Of a stretch of 8,928 bases of DNA, positions 1-5,480 are shown one piece after another. A program made the position numbers and the translations under genes. The stretch lies in assembly GCA_947259865.1 (NCBI GenBank), contig CAMYNZ010000290.1, positions 1-8,928 of the forward strand, in the 5' to 3' direction. Origin of the DNA: an uncultured Desulfobacterales bacterium. GTDB taxonomy: Bacteria; Desulfobacterota; Desulfobacteria; Desulfobacterales; G020354645. Position 1 is the stretch's first letter; every line of letters begins with the position of its first letter. Below the pieces are notes generated by a model. That model was not told where the DNA came from. It saw only the letters and a list, made by a program, of their open reading frames with translations, and searched no databases.

Positions 1-765
1 ACCAACTTTATCGGCGTACCCACCATGTACCAGATACTGGTAAACCATCCGGCCGCTGAAAAATTCGATACCCGCTCCCTTAAACGCTGCACCATCAGCG
101 CCGCACCGGTCACCGAGGAACTCTACCGGGCTTTTACAACAAAATTCAACTGCAAGATGTATGAGGGATATGGTCTTACCGAAGCCTCGCCGGCGGTAGC
201 ACTGTGCCGCCCGGGCATGCCGTTGAAAAAGGGCTCCACCGGCATTCCCATACCGGGAGTTGCGGTAAAGATTTTTGACCCAGATGACAATGAAGTACCG
301 GCAGGAGAACAGGGAGAAATTGTTGTAAAAGGGCCCAATGTAATGGTGGGGTATTACAAAAGACCCGAAGAGACCCAGGCCGCACTGCGGGGTGGGTGGC
401 TGCACACCGGCGATGTAGGGTACCTTGACGAGGAAGGCTATCTCTATATCACCGACCGGCTCAAGGATATGGTTATCAAGGGCGGCTACAACCTTTATCC
501 GAGCGAAATCGAAGGATATTTACACGAACATCCGGCGATTGCCGAAGTGTCGGTCATCGGAATTCCGGATGAAAAATACGGCGAAACCATCATGGCCTTT
601 GTGGTCTTGTTGCCGGATCAGGAATTGTCTGAGAAAGAAGTAATTGAATATGCAAAGACCAAAATGACACCCTTCAAAGCGCCATCAAAGGTGAATTTTG
701 TGGAAGCCCTGCCAAAATCTCTTGTCGGAAAAGTGCTTAAAAACGAGCTGCGGAAAATAGCTTAA
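1..765 (+). CDS. AMP-forming acyl-CoA synthetase (long-chain fatty-acid-CoA ligase type), C-terminal part
   Basis: This gene is cut by the left edge: the frame is open from base 1 and reads TNFIGVPTMYQIL before the first internal ATG at 25, so that ATG is not the real start. About 254 residues are visible, roughly the second half of a 500-570 residue enzyme. The protein activates a carboxylic acid with ATP to an acyl-adenylate and transfers it to CoA in the cytoplasm. Adenylate-forming motifs appear in order: YGLTE (visible residues 57-61), GWLHTGD (132-138), DRLKDMVIKGG (152-162), NLYPSEIE (164-171), and the C-terminal PKSLVGK whose lysine (about 244) is the expected catalytic lysine of the mobile domain. 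The GVPTMY and YGLTEASP versions fit long- or medium-chain fatty acid ligases, but chain length cannot be read from sequence. It shares a strand with the downstream cassette, but more than 870 bp separate them, so co-transcription is unlikely. Confidence 0.95.
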   Translation, partial: TNFIGVPTMYQILVNHPAAEKFDTRSLKRCTISAAPVTEELYRAFTTKFNCKMYEGYGLTEASPAVALCRPGMPLKKGSTGIPIPGVAVKIFDPDDNEVPAGEQGEIVVKGPNVMVGYYKRPEETQAALRGGWLHTGDVGYLDEEGYLYITDRLKDMVIKGGYNLYPSEIEGYLHEHPAIAEVSVIGIPDEKYGETIMAFVVLLPDQELSEKEVIEYAKTKMTPFKAPSKVNFVEALPKSLVGKVLKNELRKIA

Positions 766-821
766 AACAGCGTTTCGCCTCCCCCCACAGATCTTCAAGC
801 ATTCGAGCCGCCATGCCTATC

Positions 822-858
822 CATATCCGGACAAAATAAGCTGAACCCTAATTGAGCG
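822..858 (+). repeat. Left terminal inverted repeat of the MITE-like element
   Basis: It matches the reverse complement of 1151-1183 in three blocks of 13, 8 and 6 bp, separated by one length-variable segment and one mismatch. Directly after GAGCG at 858 the homology to the right arm breaks off, and it resumes at 1029. Confidence 0.8.
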
Positions 859-861
859 AAA

Positions 862-1031
862 GTCGAGGTCGAAGATCCGCCTCTGGAGGGGTACGCCATA
901 TCCAAGGCGTCCAAGGGTGAAGCCGTAGTAAGCTACTGCGAACCCTTGGCAACCAGCCAGGGGCTGACAAGCGCAGGAGATGGCGTGCTATCGGCTTGTC
1001 CGCCTCTGGCGAGGCTTTCCCGGAGGGGAAA
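862..1031 (+). ncRNA. Highly structured RNA-like segment, candidate HEARO/omega-RNA-type element without its ORF
   Basis: About 170 nt are packed with pairings. CCAAGGGT 911-918 pairs with 942-949 (8 bp) and encloses a second helix around GTAG 925-928 / CTAC 933-936. A long-range helix joins 891-903 to 976-988 (12 of 13 pairs, one G-U). GACAAGC 966-972 pairs with 994-1000 and crosses that helix, which makes a pseudoknot. GCCTC 1002-1006 pairs with 1011-1015, and TTTCCC 1016-1021 with GGGAAA 1026-1031 around GGAG. Two competing hairpins (893-897/906-910 and 943-950/956-963) suggest alternative folds. The terminal hairpin is followed by an SD-like GGAGGGG and an ATG at 1036, but the frame closes after four codons. 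The size, pseudoknot, mobile setting and SD/ATG just 3' resemble HEARO RNAs, the guide RNAs of IscB-type nucleases. That family label is inference from memory. The folding is directly visible. Confidence 0.45.
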
Positions 1032-1135
1032 CAAAATGGAAATAAAATGATAAAATCCTTATTTCACTTATTTTCGCAATATAATTTTCAGCAAATATCT
1101 CAATACATCTGCGTCAATCGTGTTTTTACAAAGTT

Positions 1136-1183
1136 TTTCCATTTTGTTTACGCTCATTTAGGGTTGAATCTTGTCCGGATATG
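1136..1183 (-). repeat. Right terminal inverted repeat (uninterrupted arm)
   Basis: Read on the - strand, this arm runs without a break through the CATATCCGGACAA, AACCCTAA and TGAGCG blocks and then AAACAAAATGGAAA (1149-1136). It therefore serves as the uninterrupted reference for the left arm, where the same last block lies at 1029-1042. Confidence 0.78.
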
Positions 1184-1389
1184 TCAATTCGACTGATTCT
1201 CATAACCATTCTCTATCCTCCCTCGGATGGCATCATCCCCAGTACTTTTGCCGGGTGATCCGCCGCCCTGGCCGCCTTCCGACAGTTCCTTTTCACCTGG
1301 GCGTCAGCCCGCGATCCACCCAGTGGATCGAATCACATCCAGGGTGACTTTGTTGGCTTGTCAGCGCGATCTATTTCAATGGGATAAAT
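1184..1389. other. GC-rich intergenic stretch, no recognisable gene
   Basis: No convincing coding frame was found on either strand; the short frames are broken by stops. There is a perfect 8-bp hairpin with a 3-nt loop at 1312-1330 (CGATCCAC-CCA-GTGGATCG). Around it lies a weaker pairing of TCACC 1293-1297 with GGTGA 1343-1347. The higher GC than the flanking AT-rich DNA suggests a remnant of another mobile or coding sequence, but nothing was identified. Confidence 0.3.
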
Positions 1390-1390
1390 G

Positions 1391-1417
1391 TTAACCTGTT
1401 AACTTAACACATGTTAA
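1391..1417. promoter_or_regulatory. Tandem TTAAC dyads, candidate enhancer-binding-protein site
   Basis: Two adjacent palindromes occur: TTAAC-CT-GTTAA (1391-1402) and TTAACA-CA-TGTTAA (1404-1417), with centres 14 bp apart. They lie about 117-131 bp upstream of the start predicted for the sigma-54 promoter, which is the usual place for an activator binding site. The intervening 1450-1490 stretch is very AT-rich, as expected where DNA must bend. A further GTTAAC occurs at 1491-1496. The regulator is unknown. Confidence 0.5.
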
Positions 1418-1501
1418 TCTGTGTAAACGAAACCCACCAGCAGCATATCGCCTTAATTTAATATTTATAATAATATCAGATAAATATATCGTTAACCGAT
1501 T

Positions 1502-1517
1502 TGGCACGATGATTGCT
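1502..1517 (+). promoter_or_regulatory. Sigma-54 (RpoN) promoter of the cassette
   Basis: The sequence TGGCACGATGATTGCT matches the sigma-54 consensus TGGCACG-N4-TTGCW at every defined position. The GG of the -24 element (1503-1504) and the GC of the -12 element (1515-1516) have the required 10-nt separation, and a T precedes the -24 element as expected. Transcription should begin near 1527-1528. This leaves a leader of about 115 nt before the first gene, with a modest hairpin at 1543-1569. Such promoters need an ATP-dependent activator, so the downstream genes are probably switched by a dedicated signal. Confidence 0.8.
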
Positions 1518-1642
1518 ATATTATTACTTTTTTTAAAAGATAGCCGCTGTAAACCAACCAGCACACGGCGCTTTTGCAATTAATATAACGATTTAAACCC
1601 AATATTCCGAAATAGAGCGAAATTTTATTTCAAGGAGGAATC

Positions 1643-1987
1643 ATGTACAAAAAGATATTTTTTACCACGCTGGCACTATTTTTCGTTATCAGCACGGTGG
1701 GGATAAGCTTTGCGCTGGATAAAGGCAACAAACGCAAAGGCAAATACACCTACCGCAAAGTTTACAAAGCCTGTTTTGCGCGCGGAGAGGTTGAATCCAA
1801 GGTGCCGTCTATCAGCCCGGCCGACAAGACTCAAGCAGAATGGACATCGATCTTTGAATCAAAGACTTTCGAGCCGTTCGGCTGCAAGCAAGAGTGGCAG
1901 CAACTGTCGGAAACCGAAGTTATCGATATCTATGCTTATTTGCATGACCATGCGTCTGATTCGCCCACCCCGGCGAAATGCAAATAA
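1643..1987 (+). CDS. Small exported cytochrome c-like protein lacking a CXXCH heme site
   Basis: The 114-residue protein starts at an ATG with a strong SD (AAGGAGG, 1632-1638, 4 nt upstream). Residues 1-25 form a signal peptide: two lysines, a hydrophobic core, and cleavage near SFA-LD. The mature part (about 90 residues) has the layout of small single-heme cytochromes of Desulfobacterota: a Cys near the mature N-terminus, an SPADKTQAEW segment, a central GCKQEW, and a C-terminal YLHDHASDSP...KC tail. The place where CXXCH would stand reads ACFARGE, so no covalent heme is predicted. Three cysteines remain (44, 81, 113), and they could form a disulfide or carry sulfur. It is the first gene after the sigma-54 promoter and precedes the rhodanese gene by about 80 bp. 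The relation to cytochromes is recognition of overall pattern, not a verified match. The protein is probably a periplasmic partner of the cassette. Confidence 0.75.
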   Translation: MYKKIFFTTLALFFVISTVGISFALDKGNKRKGKYTYRKVYKACFARGEVESKVPSISPADKTQAEWTSIFESKTFEPFGCKQEWQQLSETEVIDIYAYLHDHASDSPTPAKCK

Positions 1988-2068
1988 CCGCAGAATTCCA
2001 CCAGGGTCAATGAAAGGGCAATATTTATTCTGCTTTCAAACCCATTAAAAATATAGAAGGAGGTTATG

Positions 2069-3202
2069 ATGCGCTTAAAAAAACTGACGGCATTATCTTT
2101 TGTGATTGGCCTTGCTCTGGCGGTTACCATTGGATATGCCACCACAACCCTGGCCGCCGATGCATCGAAATCCGCATCCGATACCAGTTGGAAATTCCAT
2201 ACTATTGTGGATACTGATTTTGTGATGCAGCAAATCAAGGTTCCGATGCCTGAGAATATCATGCTCATCGATGCCCGACCCAAACGCGCCAAATATGACA
2301 AAGGGCATATTCCCATGGCGGTCAGTATTCCGGACATGCAGTTTAACAAGCTGACCAACAAGCTGCCCAAGGATAAAAATGCGCTGCTTATCTTTTATTG
2401 CGGCGGCCCCACCTGAAAGCTGAGTCACAAATCCGCCTGGAAGGCGGAAAAACTCGGTTACACCAATGTCAAGGTTTTTGCCAATGGGTTTCCCGGCTAT
2501 ATGAAGGTTGCTGGAAATTATGCCGGTGTATCGGCCGATTGGGTCCAAAAACAGATCGACAATAAAGCGGATATAGTGCTGATCGATTCGCGGCCCAAAC
2601 GCAAAAAATATGACAAGGGGCATATCCCCACCGCTATCAGCCTCCCGGACATGCAGTTTAACAAACTGGCGGATCAGTTGCCCCCGGACAAAAGCAAGCT
2701 GCTTGTATTTTACTGCGGTGGCTTCAAATGCAAGTTGAGCCATAAATCTGCCAGAAAAGCAATCGATCTGGGTTATAGCAAAGTTAAGGTCTTTGCCGCC
2801 GGTTATCCGGCATGGAAAGCAGCCTACGGAAGCACCGGGGCGGTGGCGTCCAAGATCAAGGCCGGCACGGAAGAAGGCAGTATCGACCATGACACCTTTA
2901 AAGAAATCGTCAGTACCAGACCCGGAAGTATTTACCTCATCGACGTTCGCGATCCGGATGAATTCGCGACCGGAAGCTTCAAAACCGCCATCAATGTTCC
3001 GGTTGACATCCTGGAGGCCAAAATCAAGACCCTACCCGCCGACAAACCCATCGTATTTGTTTGCGGCACCGGTGCCAGAAGCGGTGAATCCTTTTACATG
3101 GTGCAGGATTTAAGACCGGAATTGAAAAGGGTCTATTATCTTGAAGGCGAATTGGTGTTTAACAAAGACGGTTCATTTAAAATTACCGAACCGGTGTCCT
3201 AA
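2069..3202 (+). CDS. Exported triple-rhodanese protein, probable selenoprotein (UGA read as Sec)
   Basis: One gene, although a TGA at 2414-2416 splits it in naive translation; the frame is open on both sides to the stop at 3202, giving 377 residues. ATG 2069 is chosen because AAGGAGG (2057-2063) is 5 nt away, while ATG 2066 would leave 2 nt. Residues 1-30 are a signal peptide, so it should act in the periplasm. Three rhodanese domains follow. Domain 1 (about 45-150) has active-site loop C111-GGPT-U116. Domain 2 (about 150-255) has C216-GGFK-C221. Domain 3 (about 270-377) has CGTGARS from C332. Domains 1 and 2 are a tandem duplication with a 105-codon offset, sharing YDKGHIP, PDMQFNKL and KLSHKSA; the TGA falls exactly at the cysteine of the second copy. 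Rhodanese domains carry sulfane sulfur as cysteine persulfide. The role here is probably sulfur transfer linked to the octaheme cytochrome 85 bp downstream. The alternative reading is a nonsense mutation. Confidence 0.85.
2330..2664 (+). repeat. Tandem domain duplication inside the rhodanese gene
   Basis: A 20-bp identical segment, CCGGACATGCAGTTTAACAA, occurs at 2330-2349 and 2645-2664, an offset of 315 bp or 105 codons. The protein-level repeat extends over the whole first and second rhodanese domains. The preserved DNA identity suggests a fairly recent duplication or ongoing gene conversion. Confidence 0.8.
2414..2455 (+). promoter_or_regulatory. Sec codon with bacterial SECIS-like hairpin
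   Basis: The UGA at 2414-2416 is followed after 15 nt by a perfect 6-bp stem, TCCGCC 2432-2437 with GGCGGA 2443-2448, around the loop TGGAA. The loop starts 21 nt after the UGA and has G in its second position. This meets the published general rules for bacterial SECIS elements: apical loop 16-37 nt downstream, and a G among the first two loop bases. A lower helix, GAGT 2422-2425 with ACTC 2452-2455, can extend it. The homologous stretch after the TGC of domain 2 (2729-2731) has no such stem, although the encoded residues are nearly the same. Confidence 0.7.
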
Positions 3203-3222
3203 CGGTTAAGCGCATATGCGGA

Positions 3223-3263
3223 ATCGATTGGCGCTGTTGCCTGAAAGAACGGTGCCAATCGAT
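3223..3263 (+). promoter_or_regulatory. Strong 16-bp hairpin between the rhodanese and octaheme genes
   Basis: Bases 3223-3238 pair with 3248-3263 over 16 consecutive positions (two G-U pairs) around a 9-nt loop; the outer ten, ATCGATTGGC/GCCAATCGAT, are perfect. No T-run follows, so it is not a standard terminator. An RNA-processing or mRNA-stability element, a partial attenuator, or a DNA operator are all possible. It lies 24 nt before the chosen start of the next gene, which argues against the longer N-terminal reading from 3216. Confidence 0.6.
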
Positions 3264-3287
3264 CATGTTACTATTTGGGAGTCGACA

Positions 3288-4931
3288 ATGAACCCAGCAG
3301 AAAAGAAAAATTCTTTTCTTAAATATATCATTCTGACGATGACCGGTTTGATGTTGTGGCCGGCGGCGTTGTCTGCCGCCCAGAGTGATGAGCACCAGGC
3401 GCCCGGGCGCGTCATGGCCCAGCAGGCCACCAAAACCCGAAAAGTCTGGAATACTACCGATCATACCAAACACGCAGCTTTGCAAAAGGATTTTAAATCC
3501 GGAGGGGAGATCACCCAGGCCTGCCTGTCCTGTCACTCCGAAGCTGAAGCCCAGTTTCACAAAACCATTCACTGGACCTGGCTGGCCGATCCGGCTGACA
3601 AAGATAAGCAGTTCGGCAAGGCCGGAAATTCGTTAAACAATTTCTGCATTTCAACCAACAAAAACCAAGACAAGAGTTGTTTGGCCTGTCATCCGGGATG
3701 GGGCACATCCGGGGATAACGCGATCAACTGTCTGGTCTGTCACAGCCGCAAGGACGTGAACTGGGATGAAAGCGTCGAGGATATCGCGGCTTTTCTGGAT
3801 GCCGGCGATGAGGATTCGGTGGAGATTGCCAAAGAGATCCAGGCTGAGCTGCGCGAGGCGGCCCAGGATGTGGGTCCACCCGGGCGCAAAAATTGTGGAT
3901 CCTGTCATTTTTACGGTGGTGGTGGTGACGGGGTGAAACACGGTGATTTGGATACCTCCCTGGTCAAACCCAATAAAGCCCTGGATGTCCACATGGGGGT
4001 TAACAGCCAGAATTTTGATTGTGTACGCTGTCACACCACCGTCCTGCATAACATAGCCGGCCGCGTATATACCTTACCGGCGGCAAAGAATCGCAAGAGT
4101 CTGTTGGAAGACGATTTGGCCGCCAAGATCACCTGTGAATCCTGTCACACCCACACTCCCCATTCAGCCGGGTCAAAGGCCAACGATCATACCGACAAGG
4201 TGGCCTGCCAGAGCTGTCATATTCCGGAGTATGCCAGGGTAAATCCCACCAAGATGTCCTGGGATTGGTCCCAGGCCGGCAAAACAAAGGACGGTAAAAA
4301 ATACAAAACCAAAGATGCGTTCGGCAAATACGATTACATGACCATCAAGGGTCAGATGAAGTGGGCAAAACATATTAAACCCGAGTATTTCTGGTACAAC
4401 GGCATCATTAAATCGGTGACAGCCAGAGATCAAATTGATCCCGGCCGGCCGGTAAAAGTTTCCTGGCCGGAGGGCAGCCGACAGGACCCCAACGCCCGCA
4501 TCTATCCGTTTAAAGTCCATCGCGGTAGTCAGCCATACGACAAGGAACTCAATACCCTGCTGGTGCCGCTGCTGTCCGGTAAAGATGGTTACTGGACCAC
4601 CCTGGATTGGAACCGAGCGCTGAGCAAAGGCCAGGAATCTGCGGAACTGCCTTTTTCAGGCCGGTTTGATTTTGTGGAGACCACCTATGTGTTTCCGATC
4701 ACTCACATGGTGGCGCCCAAAGAAAACGCCCTGGCCTGTACCGAGTGCCACAGTCGACAGGACAGCCGCCTGGCCAAAATGGGTGGTTTTTATATGCCCG
4801 CGCGGGACCGGAGTCGGTGGCTCGATAGTTTTGGCTGGATCGCTGTGATAGGCTCTCTGGCAGGGGTGGTTCTGCACGGTGCGGGTCGATTTTTTACCAA
4901 CGGCAAAAACGGGAAAAACAACCCGAAATAA
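3288..4931 (+). CDS. otr: Octaheme c-type cytochrome, tetrathionate reductase (Otr) family
   Basis: The 547-residue protein starts at ATG 3288, which has a GGGAG SD and is directly followed by a normal signal peptide (residues 1-31, cleavage near LSA-AQ). The same frame is open back to 3216, but that would bury the signal peptide and translate a hairpin. There are eight CXXCH motifs, beginning at residues 79, 131, 148, 203, 245, 283, 307 and 484. Eight hemes with this spacing, the long heme-poor stretch before the last one, and the opening DHTKHAALQKDF...ACLSCH pattern fit the octaheme tetrathionate reductase family. The Shewanella member reduces tetrathionate, nitrite and hydroxylamine in vitro. 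Residues 515-535 form a C-terminal hydrophobic helix, so the protein is probably anchored to the inner membrane facing the periplasm. It ends the cassette; no cytochrome b or quinol-oxidising subunit follows, so its electron donor is unknown. The true substrate cannot be read from sequence. Confidence 0.9.
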   Translation: MNPAEKKNSFLKYIILTMTGLMLWPAALSAAQSDEHQAPGRVMAQQATKTRKVWNTTDHTKHAALQKDFKSGGEITQACLSCHSEAEAQFHKTIHWTWLADPADKDKQFGKAGNSLNNFCISTNKNQDKSCLACHPGWGTSGDNAINCLVCHSRKDVNWDESVEDIAAFLDAGDEDSVEIAKEIQAELREAAQDVGPPGRKNCGSCHFYGGGGDGVKHGDLDTSLVKPNKALDVHMGVNSQNFDCVRCHTTVLHNIAGRVYTLPAAKNRKSLLEDDLAAKITCESCHTHTPHSAGSKANDHTDKVACQSCHIPEYARVNPTKMSWDWSQAGKTKDGKKYKTKDAFGKYDYMTIKGQMKWAKHIKPEYFWYNGIIKSVTARDQIDPGRPVKVSWPEGSRQDPNARIYPFKVHRGSQPYDKELNTLLVPLLSGKDGYWTTLDWNRALSKGQESAELPFSGRFDFVETTYVFPITHMVAPKENALACTECHSRQDSRLAKMGGFYMPARDRSRWLDSFGWIAVIGSLAGVVLHGAGRFFTNGKNGKNNPK

Positions 4932-5044
4932 TTCACTGCAACAAAAAGCGTAAAAGGGGAATCCGCCCAGCAGGATTTCGGGCAACAATCCGTTCATTCT
5001 TGACAAATTTTACCCGGCGCCCTTGGCAGCCATCATTCACCGCA

Positions 5045-5410
5045 TCACTGAATGGTGAATTTGGACTCCGGTGAAATTTCACCTATTATTTTTTTGATTT
5101 CTCTTTTAGCGCCGGCTTTTTCCTCAACTTCAATGACGATATCCATCCAACCCATACCGGTCCCGGAACGTATAAGTTTGCCGATCTGCCTTTCTGAAAT
5201 TAACTGCCCGATTTTGTCTCTGGCTTCAAGTTCTGGTTTTGTTGCAAAGTCATCACCCGGCCACCGGAAAAGAATCCGCAAATTTTTATCCGGCTGATTG
5301 CCGGACACTATGTCAGCGGGTTGGGAATCCTGTGATGAGTCACCGTTTGAACAGTTGATGACCAGTATAAAAATAGCGGCTATTCCTACGATGGGGACAA
5401 TCAATTTCAT
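5045..5410 (-). CDS. Small exported or lipoprotein-like hypothetical protein
   Basis: The 121-residue protein has its start at 5410 supported by GGAGG a few bases upstream on the - strand. Residues 1-19 are a single hydrophobic segment after MK, followed by Cys20. VINC resembles a lipobox, but Asn before the cysteine is unusual, so lipidation is uncertain. Residues 21-45 are Ser/Asp/Gln-rich and look like a flexible linker. The rest (about 45-121) is a compact charged domain with the features SGTGMGWMDIVIEVEEKAG and GEISPESKFTI, suggesting alternating strands and helices. The domain was not recognised. It lies about 70 bp after the methyltransferase gene on the same strand and may share its transcript. 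It converges on the octaheme gene across 113 bp without a clear terminator. Confidence 0.7.
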   Translation of the reverse strand: MKLIVPIVGIAAIFILVINCSNGDSSQDSQPADIVSGNQPDKNLRILFRWPGDDFATKPELEARDKIGQLISERQIGKLIRSGTGMGWMDIVIEVEEKAGAKREIKKIIGEISPESKFTIQ

Positions 5411-5480
5411 GGCCGCCTCCAGGCTGTCGCGTTACAATTATATCCAAAGGGAGATACCCCTGAAGTCTCTTGTGAGCCCG

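Larger units (their letters stand above)
822..1183. mobile_element. MITE-like element with imperfect terminal inverted repeats, carrying a nested RNA-like insert
   Basis: The two ends are long imperfect inverted repeats. Reading inward, both share CATATCCGGACAA (13 bp), a short variable segment (9 versus 5 nt), AACCCTAA (8 bp), one mismatch, then TGAGCG (6 bp). A further 14-bp inverted match (1029-1042 with 1136-1149) continues the arms, but on the left it is displaced by about 170 bp of structured sequence. No transposase gene is present, which fits a non-autonomous element moved in trans. The outermost bases read ATAT-CCGG on the left and CCGG-ATAT on the right, so a palindromic TA or ATAT target duplication is possible but cannot be told from the repeat itself. 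The family was not recognised. The alternative is a long transcribed stem rather than a transposable element. Confidence 0.72.

Noticed and set aside
876..1009. 11-bp direct repeat TCCGCCTCTGG (876-886 and 999-1009) as a target duplication or recombination site
   Set aside because: Both copies lie inside the structured segment and form similar small hairpins, so they look like part of the RNA fold rather than insertion flanks.
862..1031. Metabolite riboswitch (cobalamin, TPP, c-di-GMP type)
   Set aside because: None of the conserved core motifs I know for these classes is visible. No adjacent + strand gene begins within reach, and the setting inside a mobile element fits a transposon-linked RNA better.
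996..1196. 66-codon + strand frame across the MITE interior and right arm
   Set aside because: It crosses the structured segment and the terminal repeat and has no SD at its ATG. The SD-like GGAGGGG instead precedes a different ATG (1036) whose frame closes at once.
963..1365. 10-bp inverted match GCTGACAAGC (963-972) with 1356-1365
   Set aside because: A match of this length somewhere in about 900 bp of intergenic DNA is expected by chance at roughly the 0.4 level, and nothing around it extends the pairing.
2414..2416. TGA as a nonsense mutation or sequencing error (pseudogene)
   Set aside because: A TGC-to-TGA change is one base away, so it cannot be excluded. However, the frame is otherwise intact, the position matches the sister cysteine exactly, and a SECIS-like stem follows only this copy.
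2093..2890. 265-codon open frame on the - strand across the rhodanese gene
   Set aside because: It is antisense to the well-supported rhodanese domains, has no SD or recognisable motif, and arises from the duplicated codon pattern.
5034..5060. Hairpin ATTCACC/GGTGAAT as a terminator for the octaheme or hypothetical gene
   Set aside because: Only 7 bp with a 12-nt loop, it overlaps the end of the - strand gene, and it has no T-run on either side.
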